Shown here: piece by piece, positions 1 through 11,506 of the stretch
Layout of the letters: the number at the start of each line of letters is the position of its first letter
How positions within the stretch are numbered: position 1 is the first letter of the stretch
DNA from: Cycas panzhihuaensis
Taxonomy: Eukaryota; Cycadophyta
Assembly (NCBI GenBank): GCA_023213395.1
Contig: CM041465.1
Location: 69,385,741 to 69,449,740 of the forward strand
DNA: 64,000 nt
Reading direction: 5' to 3'
Program-made: the position numbers and the translations under genes
The notes under the pieces: generated by a model
Seen by the model: only the letters and a program-made list of their open reading frames with translations
Database searches by the model: none
Told to the model about the DNA's origin: nothing

Positions 1-293
1 TGAAGAGAAGATGTAATCATTTGAAGATCATTAAAGAGGAGTTCCCAACTCTAACCTTGTCTCATGGTTTTTTTCACATTGGGCTTTCAACGTCTAAATC
101 TATTGTTGATCTTGTGAAGCATGCTTCTTATGTTTATAGTTCATATTATTATTTGATATGTTGATCTTCCATTACATGAATTGTGTATATTTCTCATAAT
201 ACAATTAATTGATTATATATATTTAATATACTTCCTACATACATAATGAATACATTCCAATAAGATATCACAGTGAAATTCTAAATTCTCACA
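1..293 (+). repeat. 5' LTR of element A (partial)
   Basis: Matches 2830-3127 across its length, including the shared stretches around CTCCCAACTCTAACCTT-like and ATGCTTCTTATGTTTATA. It ends in CA at 293, immediately before the primer-binding site at 294. About 240 bases of the LTR lie left of the window. Confidence 0.8.
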
Positions 294-2593
294 TGGTATC
301 AAGGCCATGTTATGAAATATCTTGTGAAGCAGATTAACGATTATACAAACTAGTGATAGACCCAGTATAGGCACTTGTATGAGGTGTTTTCTTATGAGTT
401 AAGAGCTAATTATGCTAATGATATGAGTACGATTCTAGGACAAGATGGAGTTGAGGATGAGATCCACATACAAATTATGATAAAACCACATACATATGAT
501 GAAAGTTACATATAATGATGATAGACAGTATAAGGAGATTTATCTTTGGTTTGCATAGCTCCTAAGCAGATTAAAGAGAGAGGAAGATGTTATTTGCCAT
601 CCTATGAATTTGCTACGATCACGCCCGAGTGAATAATTACCCAATAGACAGAGCAATTTAATTACTCAGATCATTCATAGCAAAAAAAAATTATAAAATC
701 ATGATCATGAATTCATTGTTTATTTTTTATAAGTTGATTTTTTAATCTAATAAAAAAAAATTGCATTGATATTACTTAATTTAATTATTTTTAATTGATG
801 GTTGAAATCCATGATATAGCCCCATTTGCATGAGTATACGGTTACATGGGTAAGCTTTGATGATTGAGGGCTAAAAGACAAAGGAGGTAGAATTAAAAAT
901 TTGTAAGTTATATTGTAATCTCTTTGTAAATTCAAAAATGGAGTTAACGAAACTGAATTTCATTTGGAATTTATGCCTTAGAACTCCAATACTTAACAAT
1001 TGGTCATATGGAATAATTATGTGACCAACAACCAAATGCCAAAAGGGGCTAAATGAATTTTCTTAAGGATTGTATATTTTTTTAATGACATACTAGCATA
1101 TTTTTAACCATAAGTTTTCACTAGAGTGTTTATTTTTTGAATCATTAGTTGCCTTGGAAAGAGCACTTCAATATGATCAAAATAAGTGGTTGTAAGACAT
1201 ATTTAAAAAATAAGAATATAGAGATTGTAATGGTTAAAGTTGATCAAAATGGTTTTGACCTTATAAAAGATGTATTTTTTGAGCAATTTAAAATATATTT
1301 TGATGTGTTTTAATATTTTTAAAAACTTTAAAGATCATGATGATATTATTAATGATTATTAAAGAAAGAAAAAGTTTCATTCAAAATAAAGATATTTAAG
1401 ACTCATTTATGATAATTCAAAACTTAAACTGATGAAAATTCATGATGTGGCAACATATTTGAAGCGATACTGACATGGAAATCTTTTGACATATGCTAGA
1501 TATAATGCAAATCCCCTTTAGTATTGAATACATTTGATGAAGTATTATGGCTAACACTAATCAAATGCAATGATCACTTGATTTATTAAACACCTATTTG
1601 AATGAATGATTTATGACACCACTTGATATTGATAAGAGGCCTAACTGTTTACTTGTTAGAGAGATAAGTTGATGTAATAATTGAGTGAAAATTTCATCCA
1701 TTTATGAGACATGGAGAAGAGATCCTATACATCATTTACTTGACACACCAAATCCAATGGTTAAGGTTATCCATTTAGTATATGATAAGTGTTTGTTAGA
1801 AAGAAATCTAACTTACTATATATGACAAGAACCATGGAACACACTGTTTATATTACCTTGTTACAACTAACTTGACTTGGCCATGTTTCCAAAGTTAATA
1901 TGTTTAGATGATGGATTTGTTAATGCTGATGAGATTAATGGTTACCAAAAGAAAGTTGCAGATATGTGTAGAAAAGATAATGAAGGTAGCAAATAAGTTA
2001 TTTGCTCATTTGTAAGAGGTAAGATGAATGAGACTACTCTTGTATAATACACAAATTATGGTGTTATTTTCGTATGTCAAAGGCAGGATATTTTATGCTA
2101 CTCTTGTAACAACATTTTGCTTAATAGCTAAGTGTTGTTTTTGTTTGTTGATGAACCATATATATGAAACACATATTAAAAAACTGGCAATTACATATAT
2201 TTAAGTAGATGGTGGTTGTTTTATATAGACATCAGTAATCAATTTTATTCATGAGTTTGTTTAGATGATAGATTGATAGAATTGATGTTTACAACAACGT
2301 TATAGGTGAAGATATGAAATTATTTAAGAAAATACTTCATATAAACATGATAAGTGAGATTCATGAATTGATGTTGGTTAATTGATGATATGTCACAGGT
2401 TAATAACTTACAAGAAATAACCATGATGTTGATAGATTTATAAGTTACAGATGATACAGATATATTTAAATTAATACTGATTTGATATAGGTTACAAGTT
2501 TATAGATTTCAACATATAGGAAAGCATAAAGACATAAAGATCAAGGTTAATTAAAGACTTGAAGATTTAGAGACAATAAACATTAAGGGGGAG

Positions 2594-3127
2594 TGTTAGA
2601 ATATGTGATAGTTTCACATTTTTAATATTTAATGTGATATAGTAGACTTACATAAAATTTCACTGACTAAAAGCATTGATAGATATGATATGTGCAATTA
2701 TTTATGTAAACATCCTATTAGATGATGAAAAGGCTCAAGAGACATTATACGCTATTCATGAGGTGACATATCTATAAATATATGCATATATCACTTGAGA
2801 ACTTGAGAAAGTATTAAGAAAGGTCATTGAAGAGGAAATGTAATTATTTGAAGATCAGTAAAGAAGAGCTCCCAACTCTAACCTTCTCATGTGGTTTTAC
2901 CCACATTGAGCTTTCTACATATAAATCTGTTGTCTATCTTGTGGTACATGCTTCTTATGTTTATACTTTATAGTTTATATTATTTTTTGATACATTAATC
3001 TTACATTACATGAATTATATATATTCCTTATGATATAATTAATTGATTATACATATTTGATATACTTCCATTGCACATAATGAGTACATTTCAATAAGGT
3101 ATCAATGTGAAATTCTAAACTTTTACA
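2594..3127 (+). repeat. 3' LTR of element A
   Basis: 534 bp, beginning TGTTAGAATATG directly after a purine tract and ending TTTTACA. Its second half is the copy of 1-293. No target duplication can be tested because the left end of the element is missing. Confidence 0.8.
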
Positions 3128-3828
3128 GCTTTTTCATCATTCTTTGAGCTTCTATCCATATTAAGGTTACCCTTAACTTTTGTCACTATCTTGCCAAGGT
3201 TAGAGACATGGGCCCCTTATGTTTCTAAGATTATCTCCATTACTATCATGCCTCTTTCACTTTAAGTGATTTGAGGTGTCTATAATACACTTCCTTCTAA
3301 TATGTTAATGGACCTATCCTTGTTCTCACATTTTAATAATACATCCCTCTCTTATGATCATCATACTTTATGCTCCTTAGTCCAATATATTGCCCTTTGT
3401 TTGTTTGACTTTGGGAATCTTTTACTTGAAAGTATTTTAGGTGGCATTAGGTGGTCCCTTGGCTATCGTTGTTTGGTAAAATTAATGGATAAACATGTTG
3501 TTGTTATGGAGTACCCTGCATATGAAAATATACAAAATAAATTTGTGATAAGCCTACTTGAAGAGATGTTGTCAAATAGTCATGTGATTTTGGCATAATG
3601 ATTATGTTTTTAATATATAAATAAACATACTATATGCAAAGAATATCACTCATTATGTAATTAATTCATTGTTTTCAAAGTTGTCAAGAGTTATGCATCT
3701 TGGAGATTAGCCCCCTCCGATCAACCAAGTGCACTAATATTAAGTGGTTGACCCATACAAATCACCTCAAATGGTATTGGAGTAGTTTTGATTCTCAAGG
3801 ATGATAGGAAATCATCTATTTACCAAAG

Positions 3829-3885
<57 letters not shown>

Positions 3886-4400
3886 AGTGATAATTAGTGA
3901 TAAAACTCCAGAACATCCCTACTCTTGTAAGACCATCACCATCCTATTCATCATGGTTCTTTTGCTCGTCACTATCCATACAAGCTCCCATATTCTAGGA
4001 TCTAGTAGTTCAAGTGGTTTCTCTCATGTAAAGAGTTTAATCATTGTGCAGATAAGCTGTTCACAAATAATAATCTTTTCAACACAATACATTTATATAT
4101 GGATTAAAATGCATGTAAGGGTGCATAATTTAACAAGTAAACACACACCATAAAACTTATTAAGAGGATGTCATGTAACTCAGGACAATGCAAGCCACCT
4201 TCTCAGAGTGGCATCTACACATAGATCTTCTTGTGCGTAAGAAAAAGATACTCACACAAGTCATGATAGGTTATGCATGGTATGAAGTCAACAAGCATTA
4301 AAAAGCATAAACAATATGAAAAATAATAATAGAATAAAAATAATCAAGGCTTAAACTAACATTAGCGCATTATAGAGTTTTTTTTTGTTTCCTCTAGCAA
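3128..4400. other. Unassigned spacer with (CT)n(TA)n microsatellite
   Basis: No recognisable gene. A 98-codon open frame at 3302-3598 (+) resembles no family I know and sits in AT-rich sequence, so I do not call it a gene. A compound microsatellite of CT repeats followed by TA repeats lies at 3834-3882. Confidence 0.5.
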
Positions 4401-4789
4401 AGATGAGGGAATATTTTGTCTAGTTTGAATTCAAAACATTGAATGTTCTAATCATAATTTTTTCGTACCAAATCTAGACTTTAATCAAGAGGCAATAGCG
4501 ATAAATACTAAAATAAATAGTGAAATGTTTGGGATTAATAGAGAATTAAGAAAAAATTGGCAATAATATGAAAATTTTGAAGAAAGAAAATGAGATCAAT
4601 TTAAAAAACATGAATCAAATATACAAAAGACAATGGAGGCTTTTAAAGATCTGGTCAAAAAGTTAGATTCAAACTCAATAAGCTCAAGCTCCAATAAAAA
4701 CATTTAACACAAGTAATCCACAAGGTATACCCTAGAACAAGTTTTGAGATAAAATTGGCATTCCCAAGCTTGAAAAAGAAATAGATATG

Positions 4790-5480
4790 AAACCCAAAAT
4801 TTGGATGAATTAGAGGCCTACTTCAAAATTAACCCCAAAAACGATGATGGAAGAATAACTTACGTGTTACTACGTCTAGAAGGAAATGCATACATACGGC
4901 TTTTATGATGGAAGTAACAAATGTAGAATGTAATTGTTAACTAGCAACCTTCACTCAAGATTTCTTGAAATAATATGAAAAGACATAGGATAAAGATTAC
5001 TTCAACCAACTGACTCAATTTTGACAAACAAAATTAGTGGATGAATGCACCAATAGGTTCTAGCCCTTAGCCACCTGAGTTGACAACATGCCAAAAGAGT
5101 GGGTACTAGAAACATACATTAGGAGACTTAGGGAGGAATCAAAAGAAGAATTAAAACAACAATCTCCAAAAACACATTCAAGAAGCTATCCAAAAAGTAA
5201 GGCACTTTGAACAAGTGGTTTTATGGAGGAATAAGGGATCTAACATTTATTAAATGGATTGGTATACAAAGAGATTTAATGTTATAATTGATAAAAAATG
5301 GTTAGACTTGAAAACCAACCAAAGTTATGCTAATAAGAACCCAACAATACCTACCACACCTGTTAATAGAGATGGCTAAAGCAAATAGGATATAGATCCA
5401 TATAAACTAAGAACGAATATTATTGAGCTTAGGTCATAAGGAGTCTATTCCTTTTGTGCCTAAAAGTGGAGCGAGGATGA
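4790..5480 (+). pseudogene. Gypsy gag remnant of element G
   Basis: Encodes the nucleocapsid precursor in an intact element. The reading LDELEAYFKINPKNDDGRIT followed by YVLLRLEGNAY (about 4800-4905) is the typical retrotransposon gag core. A second block near 5040-5160 gives a VDNMPKEWVLETYIRRL-like reading. A degraded SFCA.KWSEDDH stretch near 5450 may be the old zinc knuckle. Several stops interrupt it. The family assignment comes from the order with the downstream pol. Confidence 0.65.
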
Positions 5481-5859
5481 CCACTATCATGAAAGAAGAA
5501 TATTTCTAACACTAGCCAAAGAGCAGTAGGTGGGACCTAAACTAAACAAGAATAAAGAAGTAATCAATGTAGAAACTGAAGTGGGTGTAACAAAGGTCAA
5601 ATTATAAGCTAGAATAAGAGAGGACCCAACTAAGATATGCTTAGCAATCATTACAAGAATTACAACTCCTCAAACTCTATCTATACTCTAAGAAAAACAT
5701 TGTGGCATATTGTACTATCTCTGCATCTTAATAATATCCCATAGAGATCATGTGGATTTACTTTTCTATGCTAATATTAATTTGCTTTAGCTTTAACTAC
5801 TCGCTTTGAACTATTTTTCCATCTTGGTTCAATGCATAAGCTCAAGTTTAATCAATTGC

Positions 5860-6225
5860 TTAAAATTATTAGTTACATTAAGAAGAAAGGAGTAGTCATG
5901 CTTATTAATTTGGGCATTATGCACAATTGTATCACAGAGGTTACGTAGAAAGGCTTAAGGAATATATTTACCCCACAAACCAATTCCAAGTAATGATTAT
6001 TAATGGAAGGTCTATTAAATGTAGAGGAATGTATCAAAAAAATGGAACTAGTAATGGAAGAGTGCTCTTTCAAAATCTAAATGTATTTGGTCCCAATAGG
6101 TAGTGTGGATGTAGTCTTGGGATCTGAATGGCTAAGAATGCTAGGTACAATTATATTGAACTTGGAAGAACTATTTATGAGATTCAAATCTAAAGGAAAT
6201 TTTTACACACCCTAGAGTTTCACTT
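5860..6225 (+). pseudogene. Gypsy aspartic protease remnant of element G
   Basis: Retroviral-type aspartic protease that would cleave the polyprotein. The flap-side motif VDVVLGSEWLRMLGT (about 6105-6150) matches the usual VVLGMxWL motif. The active-site stretch reads INLGIMHNCI, so the catalytic Asp of the expected DSGA/THNFI motif has become Asn. In-frame stops are present. Dead. Confidence 0.7.
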
Positions 6226-6469
6226 TGGCAAAAACATAATTTGTATCATCCCACAAGATGGAGAAGTTATTAAAAAAAAGATTTTCGAGTTTTGTTACCC
6301 AATACTTTTCCCTAGAAATAAAGATTATGGAAGATTCAAATATACATGGTATGTAAGAAATTACATATAAACATTTAGAAGTACTTAGGGATCTTTCAAC
6401 AAGGTCGCCCCCAAATTGCCACATGGAACATGTAGTTGAATCACAAGAAGGATCAAACCACAAGAACAA

Positions 6470-7600
6470 GATGGAAGTAAGCATACAAGACTTGTTAAAG
6501 ATAGGGTTATTTCACCTAGTAGAAGTCTAAATGCTACCATAGTAGTCATAGCAAGGAAAAAATTTGGTTCCTTTTGCGCGTGCATAGATTTCCACATATT
6601 GAATAAACTATTAAGAATAACTTTACTATTCCTAGAATTGATAACTTCTAGATGAACTACATGGAGCTAAATATTTTACTAGACTAAATTTATGTTATGG
6701 TTATTATCAAATACACATCTGTAGAGAAGACACCCCTAAAACGAACTTCCCTACTTTTATAGGTAATTATGAATTTAACTCCATGCCCTTTGGTCTGACA
6801 AATACTCCAACCATTTTATGGGTTGTCATAAACAAAACCTTTTAACCCTGATTAAAAAAACTCGTTCTCCTCTTGTTTAATGATATCTTAGTATCTAATA
6901 AGAGATGGAATAAGTACCTATTACATGCCAACATGGTATTATAGACCTTAAGAGATAATGAGTTTTATGCCAAGAAATCCAAGTATACCTTTGATAAATA
7001 AGAGGTGGAATATTTAAGACATATTGTATCAGTAAATGGCATCAATATGGATCTAAGGAAAAAACTAAAGACATATTGGATTGGCCAAATCCAAAGCATA
7101 TAACCAAATTACGCAGATTCCTAGTTCTCATAGGATATTATAAAGGATTCATAAGAAATTATACCTACATCACAACTCCTCTAACTAATTTATTAAAAAG
7201 AGATTCATTCACATGGAATAAGGTAGCTCAACAAAGCTTTGAATGTCTTAAGCATTGTATGACTACTACTCTAGTTCTTAGTATCCTTGATTTTTCAAAA
7301 CCCTTCACCTTAGAATGTGATGCACTAGAATTAGAATATGAATTACATTCTAAAGTCAAAGGCTAAACTCTCATGAGTAGTTAAGTCTGCGTACGATAAA
7401 GAAACACCAACAATAATACATGCTCTAGTTAAATAGAGGCAACCCCTGTTAGGAAGTATATTTTAAGTCCAAATTGATCACGATAGCCTAGAATACTTCC
7501 TTCATAAAGAGCATTAACTCCTAAGCAACAAAGATGGGTAAACAAACTTTAGGCATCTGATTTCTAAACCCTTTACAAAAAAGGAAAGGAAAATAAGGTG
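6470..7600 (+). pseudogene. Gypsy reverse transcriptase and RNase H remnant of element G
   Basis: The RT core reads LLDELHGAKYFTRLNLCYGY (6645-6705), then FNSMPFGLTNTP (6773-6810) and FFDDILVSNKRW near 6875, where FFDD is the catalytic box. HIVSVNGINMD (7020) and the connection domain WPNPKHITKLRRFLVLIGYY (7080-7140) follow. RNase H is recognisable as ETPTIIHALVK (7400) and QIDHDSLEYFLHK (7475). The order and wording match plant Ty3 pol. Many stops and frameshifts. Confidence 0.85.
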
Positions 7601-8790
7601 GTTGACACCTTATCTAAACGAGATAAAGAATCCATGCTATGCTTTGCTACCATATTTATTCCATCATGGATTGAAGACATTCAAGCCAAATATGCTAAAG
7701 ATAAGGAAATCTTAGATATCATAAAGCAATTGCAAAAGGGAACATTACATCTAAACAATAAATATGAGTGGAGAAATAAAATCCTCTGGTTTAAGGGTCA
7801 TAATTATCTTACTCCAACATCCAAGTTCAAAAACAAAATTTTGTGGGAAAGTCGTTTGATACCCATAATAGGTCATACAAGATTTTTTAAAGCGTATTTA
7901 AGGGTTTGTTAATCATTCTACTAGAAGGGAATGAAAAGGGATATCCAAAAATTTGTGATGAAATGCAATATTTGTCAAACACATAAGAATGAAAACATAG
8001 CCACTCCTGGTCTTTTACAATGTTTGCATATCCTAGATCAAAAGTGGGTAGAAATATCCATGGATTTCCTAATAGGACTTCCTAAATTAGAAGGTCAAGA
8101 TAGTGTTTTTGTAGTTGTCAATAGACCAACAAAATATGTTCACATTATTGGAATTTAATCAACTTTTGAAGTAGGGCAAATTGCAAATGTTTTTATGAAG
8201 TCTATTTTCCATCTTCATAGATTCTGTAAAATTATTTCCAGTGATTTGAGATTCAAATTCATGAGTATTTTTTGGAGAGAGTTATTTAAGCAAGCATACA
8301 AGGCTTTGACAACGAGTACGACTTACCATCCACAAATAGACAACTAAATTAAAGTAGTTAATAAATGCTTAGAAGTATATTCCTGGAGTTTTGCCTTAGG
8401 AAAACTCAACTAAGTATCAGTGGCTTCACTCAACATAATAGTGGTATAATGCAACCTTCCACATATCCATTAAAATGGCCTCTTCTATGGCATTGCATAG
8501 ATGCAAACCTCCATCCATACACTAATATTCAATATTATACAAGAGTTCAAATAGTAAAAGAGTTTAACAATCACAAAAAATCATGAAAGTCCCCAAGGAG
8601 CATTGGAAATTGATTGTATTAAAATGAAATGTTAAGTAGATCAACATCAATTTGACTAAAATTTTCACATAGGAGATTAGGTCTATGTAAGACTATAGCC
8701 ACACAAACAAGCATCCCTTAAGGATTCAACTAAAGGGAAATTAGCTCCAAAATTCTACACACCTTATCAAATATATTGATTAAAGAAAAC
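7600..8790 (+). pseudogene. Gypsy integrase remnant of element G
   Basis: Would insert the cDNA into the host genome. The zinc-binding part reads CNICQTHKNENIATPGLLQ (7966-8023). The catalytic core reads WVEISMDFLIGLPKLEGQDS (first Asp, 8045-8104), ISSDLRFKFMSIFWRELF (second Asp, 8235-8290) and TTYHPQIDN (8320), with the E replaced or lost nearby. HIGD.VYVRL.PHKQ (8665-8710) and LAPKFYTPYQI are the C-terminal DNA-binding segment. Stops disrupt every part. Confidence 0.85.
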
Positions 8791-8839
8791 CTATACAACA
8801 TTGATTGTTAATTCATTAAGTACCACATATGTGGCCAAA

Positions 8840-9083
8840 GTGGGTTTGGTCTCTTGGTAAAGTAATGGGGTTTCCACACTTTTCCCAAGGTTCAATTCCT
8901 CAAGAATACTTGGTGTGTGTATGTTCGCTACACACCTCACATCATGTGTTCTAGTGGGCATCTTGTCTTGATGTGTGGTTATGACTTGCACCACACATTG
9001 TGTATGTGGGTGTGCATGCATATGATTGCATGTAATACTTCCAGTCAATTGAAAGCCTTCTTCATAACAATAATAAAAAAAAG
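8840..9083 (+). mobile_element. tRNA-derived SINE candidate
   Basis: A pol III promoter layout is visible: a box A-like TGGTCTCTTGG at 8847-8857 and a near-perfect box B GGTTCAATTCC at 8889-8899. Their starts are 42 bases apart, which is the tRNA spacing. The tRNA-like head is followed by about 150 bases of unrelated body and an A-rich tail (9069-9083). The two promoter boxes and tail together argue for a SINE rather than a tRNA gene, since no cloverleaf closes. I could not define a target duplication. Confidence 0.55.
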
Positions 9084-9669
9084 TACTGTAGATGTGAGCT
9101 GAATGGCTTCATAGTATTTATAACTTTTAGGTAGCTGACATGACTAATAAGAAGAACATAATAATTACTTAGAGATTGAGATTTCCCAATAAAAAGCCAA
9201 ATAGGTATAATTAAAGCATACAAATTAAATGCTTTGAAAATTATTACTACAAAAATCCTAGATCATAGGAAATGTTTATTACACAAAATAGCTTGGCTAT
9301 TTGGCCTTGGTGATGTTAAAATTAATTCAATAAAATTCAAAATGTGTTCATTATTGTTAGTGTTTTCAACTAAACTGGATGTGGCCAATTAGTGTTGTTC
9401 CACATGCCATTCATTATTGACTTCTAATCTTCCCCTCACTCAACCTTTTGTTGAATAAAGAGGATAGTGAAGATATGAAAAAAAGTCGAAAGGATTTTTC
9501 TACAAGAAGTTTCTGCCCTACATCAAAAACCCCTTATTTATGGATGGAATAATTCAACATATTTTTTTGACACCCTTCTTCTTTAAATCATTAAAAAATA
9601 AGCCATTAGACACTACTCCATCATCGTTATGCTAAATATATATATTCATCAATGTACATATACAACTTC
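9084..9669. other. Unassigned spacer between SINE and element Y
   Basis: AT-rich sequence without recognisable coding or repeat structure. It is the left flank of the big nested element Y. Confidence 0.5.
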
Positions 9670-9931
9670 TATTAAAATAATGAACATTATATTTTATGCA
9701 CTTCCTTCTATTTCTATACTATAGCCATCATTCTATTTTGTACTTTAGTCATTCTTCAGTACACCATTGTGAACTCAAGCTAACATTCTTAGTAAGTTTT
9801 GCATGATGGATAAATGCCACTCATGCATGCCAAGATTTTGATGTATATATGTAAGCCATACTTGGTGAAATATAGAATTGAGGATTTTTTTCATTCACTG
9901 TATATATTTGTAAGTCTTATGAAAATTTACA
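9670..9931 (+). repeat. 5' LTR of element Y
   Basis: 262 bp, from TATTAAAATAATG (mutated TG start) to TTTACA. It shares ATGTATATATGTAAGCCATA and CACTCATGCATGC with the 3' copy. Overall identity by eye is about 80%, implying an old insertion. Confidence 0.85.
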
Positions 9932-10154
9932 TGGTATTAGAGCTTAGGTTGTGAGTTTCTATATTTTCTTGAAGGGACCAAGTATAAAGGCTTCAAGGTG
10001 TCTAGTTTATACATGTGAAACCCCAAGGCAAAGCTAAGACATTTGTTATTGTCAATAGATATTTGTTTTCTTAAATCTTGCCCTTGGCATTTCATGCTAT
10101 TAGAACATTGTTTCTAAGATGTCCCTGTCTAAGACATTATCATCTCTGATCTCT

Positions 10155-10372
10155 TTTTACCAAGACGAATCAAAACTGTCTAAAGCAAAGGTTTGTGGAC
10201 ATTCTCTATATAATATCTTCATCTCAAGAAAGCAAATGTCTTTGTCCGAGATGACATCTTCTCTGACATTGTCCGGCCAAGATGAATCATGATTAGCTAA
10301 AAGTGGCAGTCTATGGACATTCTCCATGGAGTCTCTTCATCTTGAGAAAGCAAGTGTCCTTATGTCTTTTCT
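10155..10372 (+). repeat. Two diverged ~117-bp tandem units in the Y leader
   Basis: CCAAGACGAATCA (10160) and CCAAGATGAATCA (10277) begin two similar units. Each continues into a GGACATTCTC-like and a CTTCATCT.GAGAAAGCAA stretch. A third, shorter echo (TTCCATCTCGAGAAAGTAG) starts near 10382. They lie in the untranslated leader of Y. Confidence 0.6.
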
Positions 10373-10442
10373 CCACGTGGGTTCCATCTCGAGAAAGTAG
10401 TGATCGCTTAAATATCCTCACCTTTTCAAGCATGGGAATCTC

Positions 10443-10856
10443 TATTAGCATCTTTATGTTTCATCATTAAGTAATGTATTATTATTTATCATATTATACT
10501 TAATGTATAATGTGCACTTTATGTAATATTATATGAACTTGTTCACTTGATCCATGAAAATACTTCTCACTTCATAGATGAGTGACAAGTATCAGAATCA
10601 CATGGATTCACTTACATTGATCCAAGTGAACTATTCACATATAATGGATATGTGACCTGCCATAATCCTAAGTACTCACACTATTTAAAGGGACCACTTC
10701 CCTCATTATCCTATGTTGAATAGTGTATGCAATGTTATGTTAGGTGAATGCAATTAGAGTAATGATCAATCCCATCTCCTCATTTGTTTTGATTTTGCTA
10801 TTGTGTGTTGATCATTATCTCTCCAATTCACTTGGCTCAAGATCCTACTTTTCTCA
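10443..10856 (+). repeat. 5' LTR of element Z
   Basis: Aligns with 16209-16647 from TATTAGCATC (degraded TGTTAG start) to TTCTCA. It lacks a stretch of about 24 bp around the repeated TGATC motif that the 3' copy has near 16388-16412. TTTAAAGGGACCACTT lies where a TATA-like signal would be expected (about 10685). Confidence 0.85.
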
Positions 10857-11383
10857 TTTTGGCATTAGAGCTCTTTAGATTGATAATTGAGCAAGTTTTA
10901 TGTTGTGAGAGTTGGCTTAAATTTTTTAAGCTTGTTATTTTTAAAATACAGTTAAGAGGAAATTTCTTTTGAGAAAATCACTTTACTTTATTGGATCTAA
11001 TCCCTCCATTATTGTCTTGAATTTGGAATTTTGTAGTGAGTAATCTTTGCAGTTGAGTGTTTACTCAAGTAATATATATTTTTTTTCATTATTAAAAGAC
11101 CTACACTAAAAGTTCTTTAGGCATCTTTCATTTGTTTACTTATAACTCTACTTTGTTTTGAGCGTTGCACTTTGTGCTGGGTACATTGCTCTCATTCCAT
11201 TATTGGTCCCTCTAGTTCTTGATATCTTCTTGGATGGATTTTTTTGTGACCTAGTTGGATTGTGCTAGGCAACTGTTTTTTCATTTGGATTGTGCTTAAG
11301 GCATCTAATTTTCTATTGGGCATCTCTCTTTTTTTGCTAGGCATCTCATTTCCATCTAGCGTCTAGTTGTTCTCATGTGTTTC

Positions 11384-11506
11384 ATTGGCGTATGGCATCT
11401 GACTATCCCTACACAGCTCATTGGCGTATGGCATCTGACTATCCCTACACGGCTCATTGGCGTATGGCATCTGACTATCCCTACACGACTCATTGGCGTA
11501 TGGCAT
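11384..11506 (+). repeat. 36-bp tandem repeat, 3.4 units, in the Z leader
   Basis: Units at 11384-11419, 11420-11455 and 11456-11491 plus a 15-base partial copy. Each starts ATTGGCGTATGGCATCTGAC and differs from its neighbours at one or two bases near the end (ACACAGCTC, ACACGGCTC, ACACGACTC). Near identity contrasts with the decay around it, so this expanded recently. Looser GGCATCT echoes occur from 11120 to 11370. Confidence 0.9.

Larger units (their letters stand above)
1..3127 (+). mobile_element. Copia-type LTR element A, non-coding, 5' end outside window
   Basis: Two related LTRs enclose about 2.3 kb. The left LTR stops at 293 and is followed directly by TGGTATCAAGGCC, a slightly mutated initiator-Met tRNA primer site. 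The right LTR is preceded by the polypurine tract ATTAAGGGGGAG (2583-2593). The interior (294-2593) is AT-rich with stops in all frames, and I could not see gag, protease, integrase or RT motifs. It is either a non-autonomous LARD-like element or an extremely decayed copia. Assignment to the copia side rests on the LTR terminus TGTTAGAATA, the iMet primer site and the tract layout only. Confidence 0.75.
4490..8800 (+). mobile_element. Ty3/gypsy element G, internal region, heavily decayed
   Basis: Gag, protease, RT, RNase H and integrase remnants follow one another in gypsy order on the + strand (integrase after RT/RNase H), each with many stops and frameshifts. No LTR pair could be recognised on either side (3128-4490 or 8800-9669), so the ends are approximate. 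The integrase carries the HHCC and catalytic-core landmarks of plant Ty3 elements. The C-terminal stretch (KLAPKFYTPYQI at about 8740) is the module seen in chromovirus-like elements; a chromodomain itself is not visible. Confidence 0.85.

Noticed and set aside
3302-3598. 98-codon open frame
   Set aside because: No family resemblance, no coding context, flanked by retroelement relics and microsatellite; most likely chance.
8840-8912. A functional tRNA gene
   Set aside because: Box A and box B exist but acceptor and anticodon stems do not pair; SINE head is the better reading.
11384-11506. CRISPR-like array
   Set aside because: Head-to-tail 36-bp repeats with no spacers, in a eukaryotic retroelement leader.
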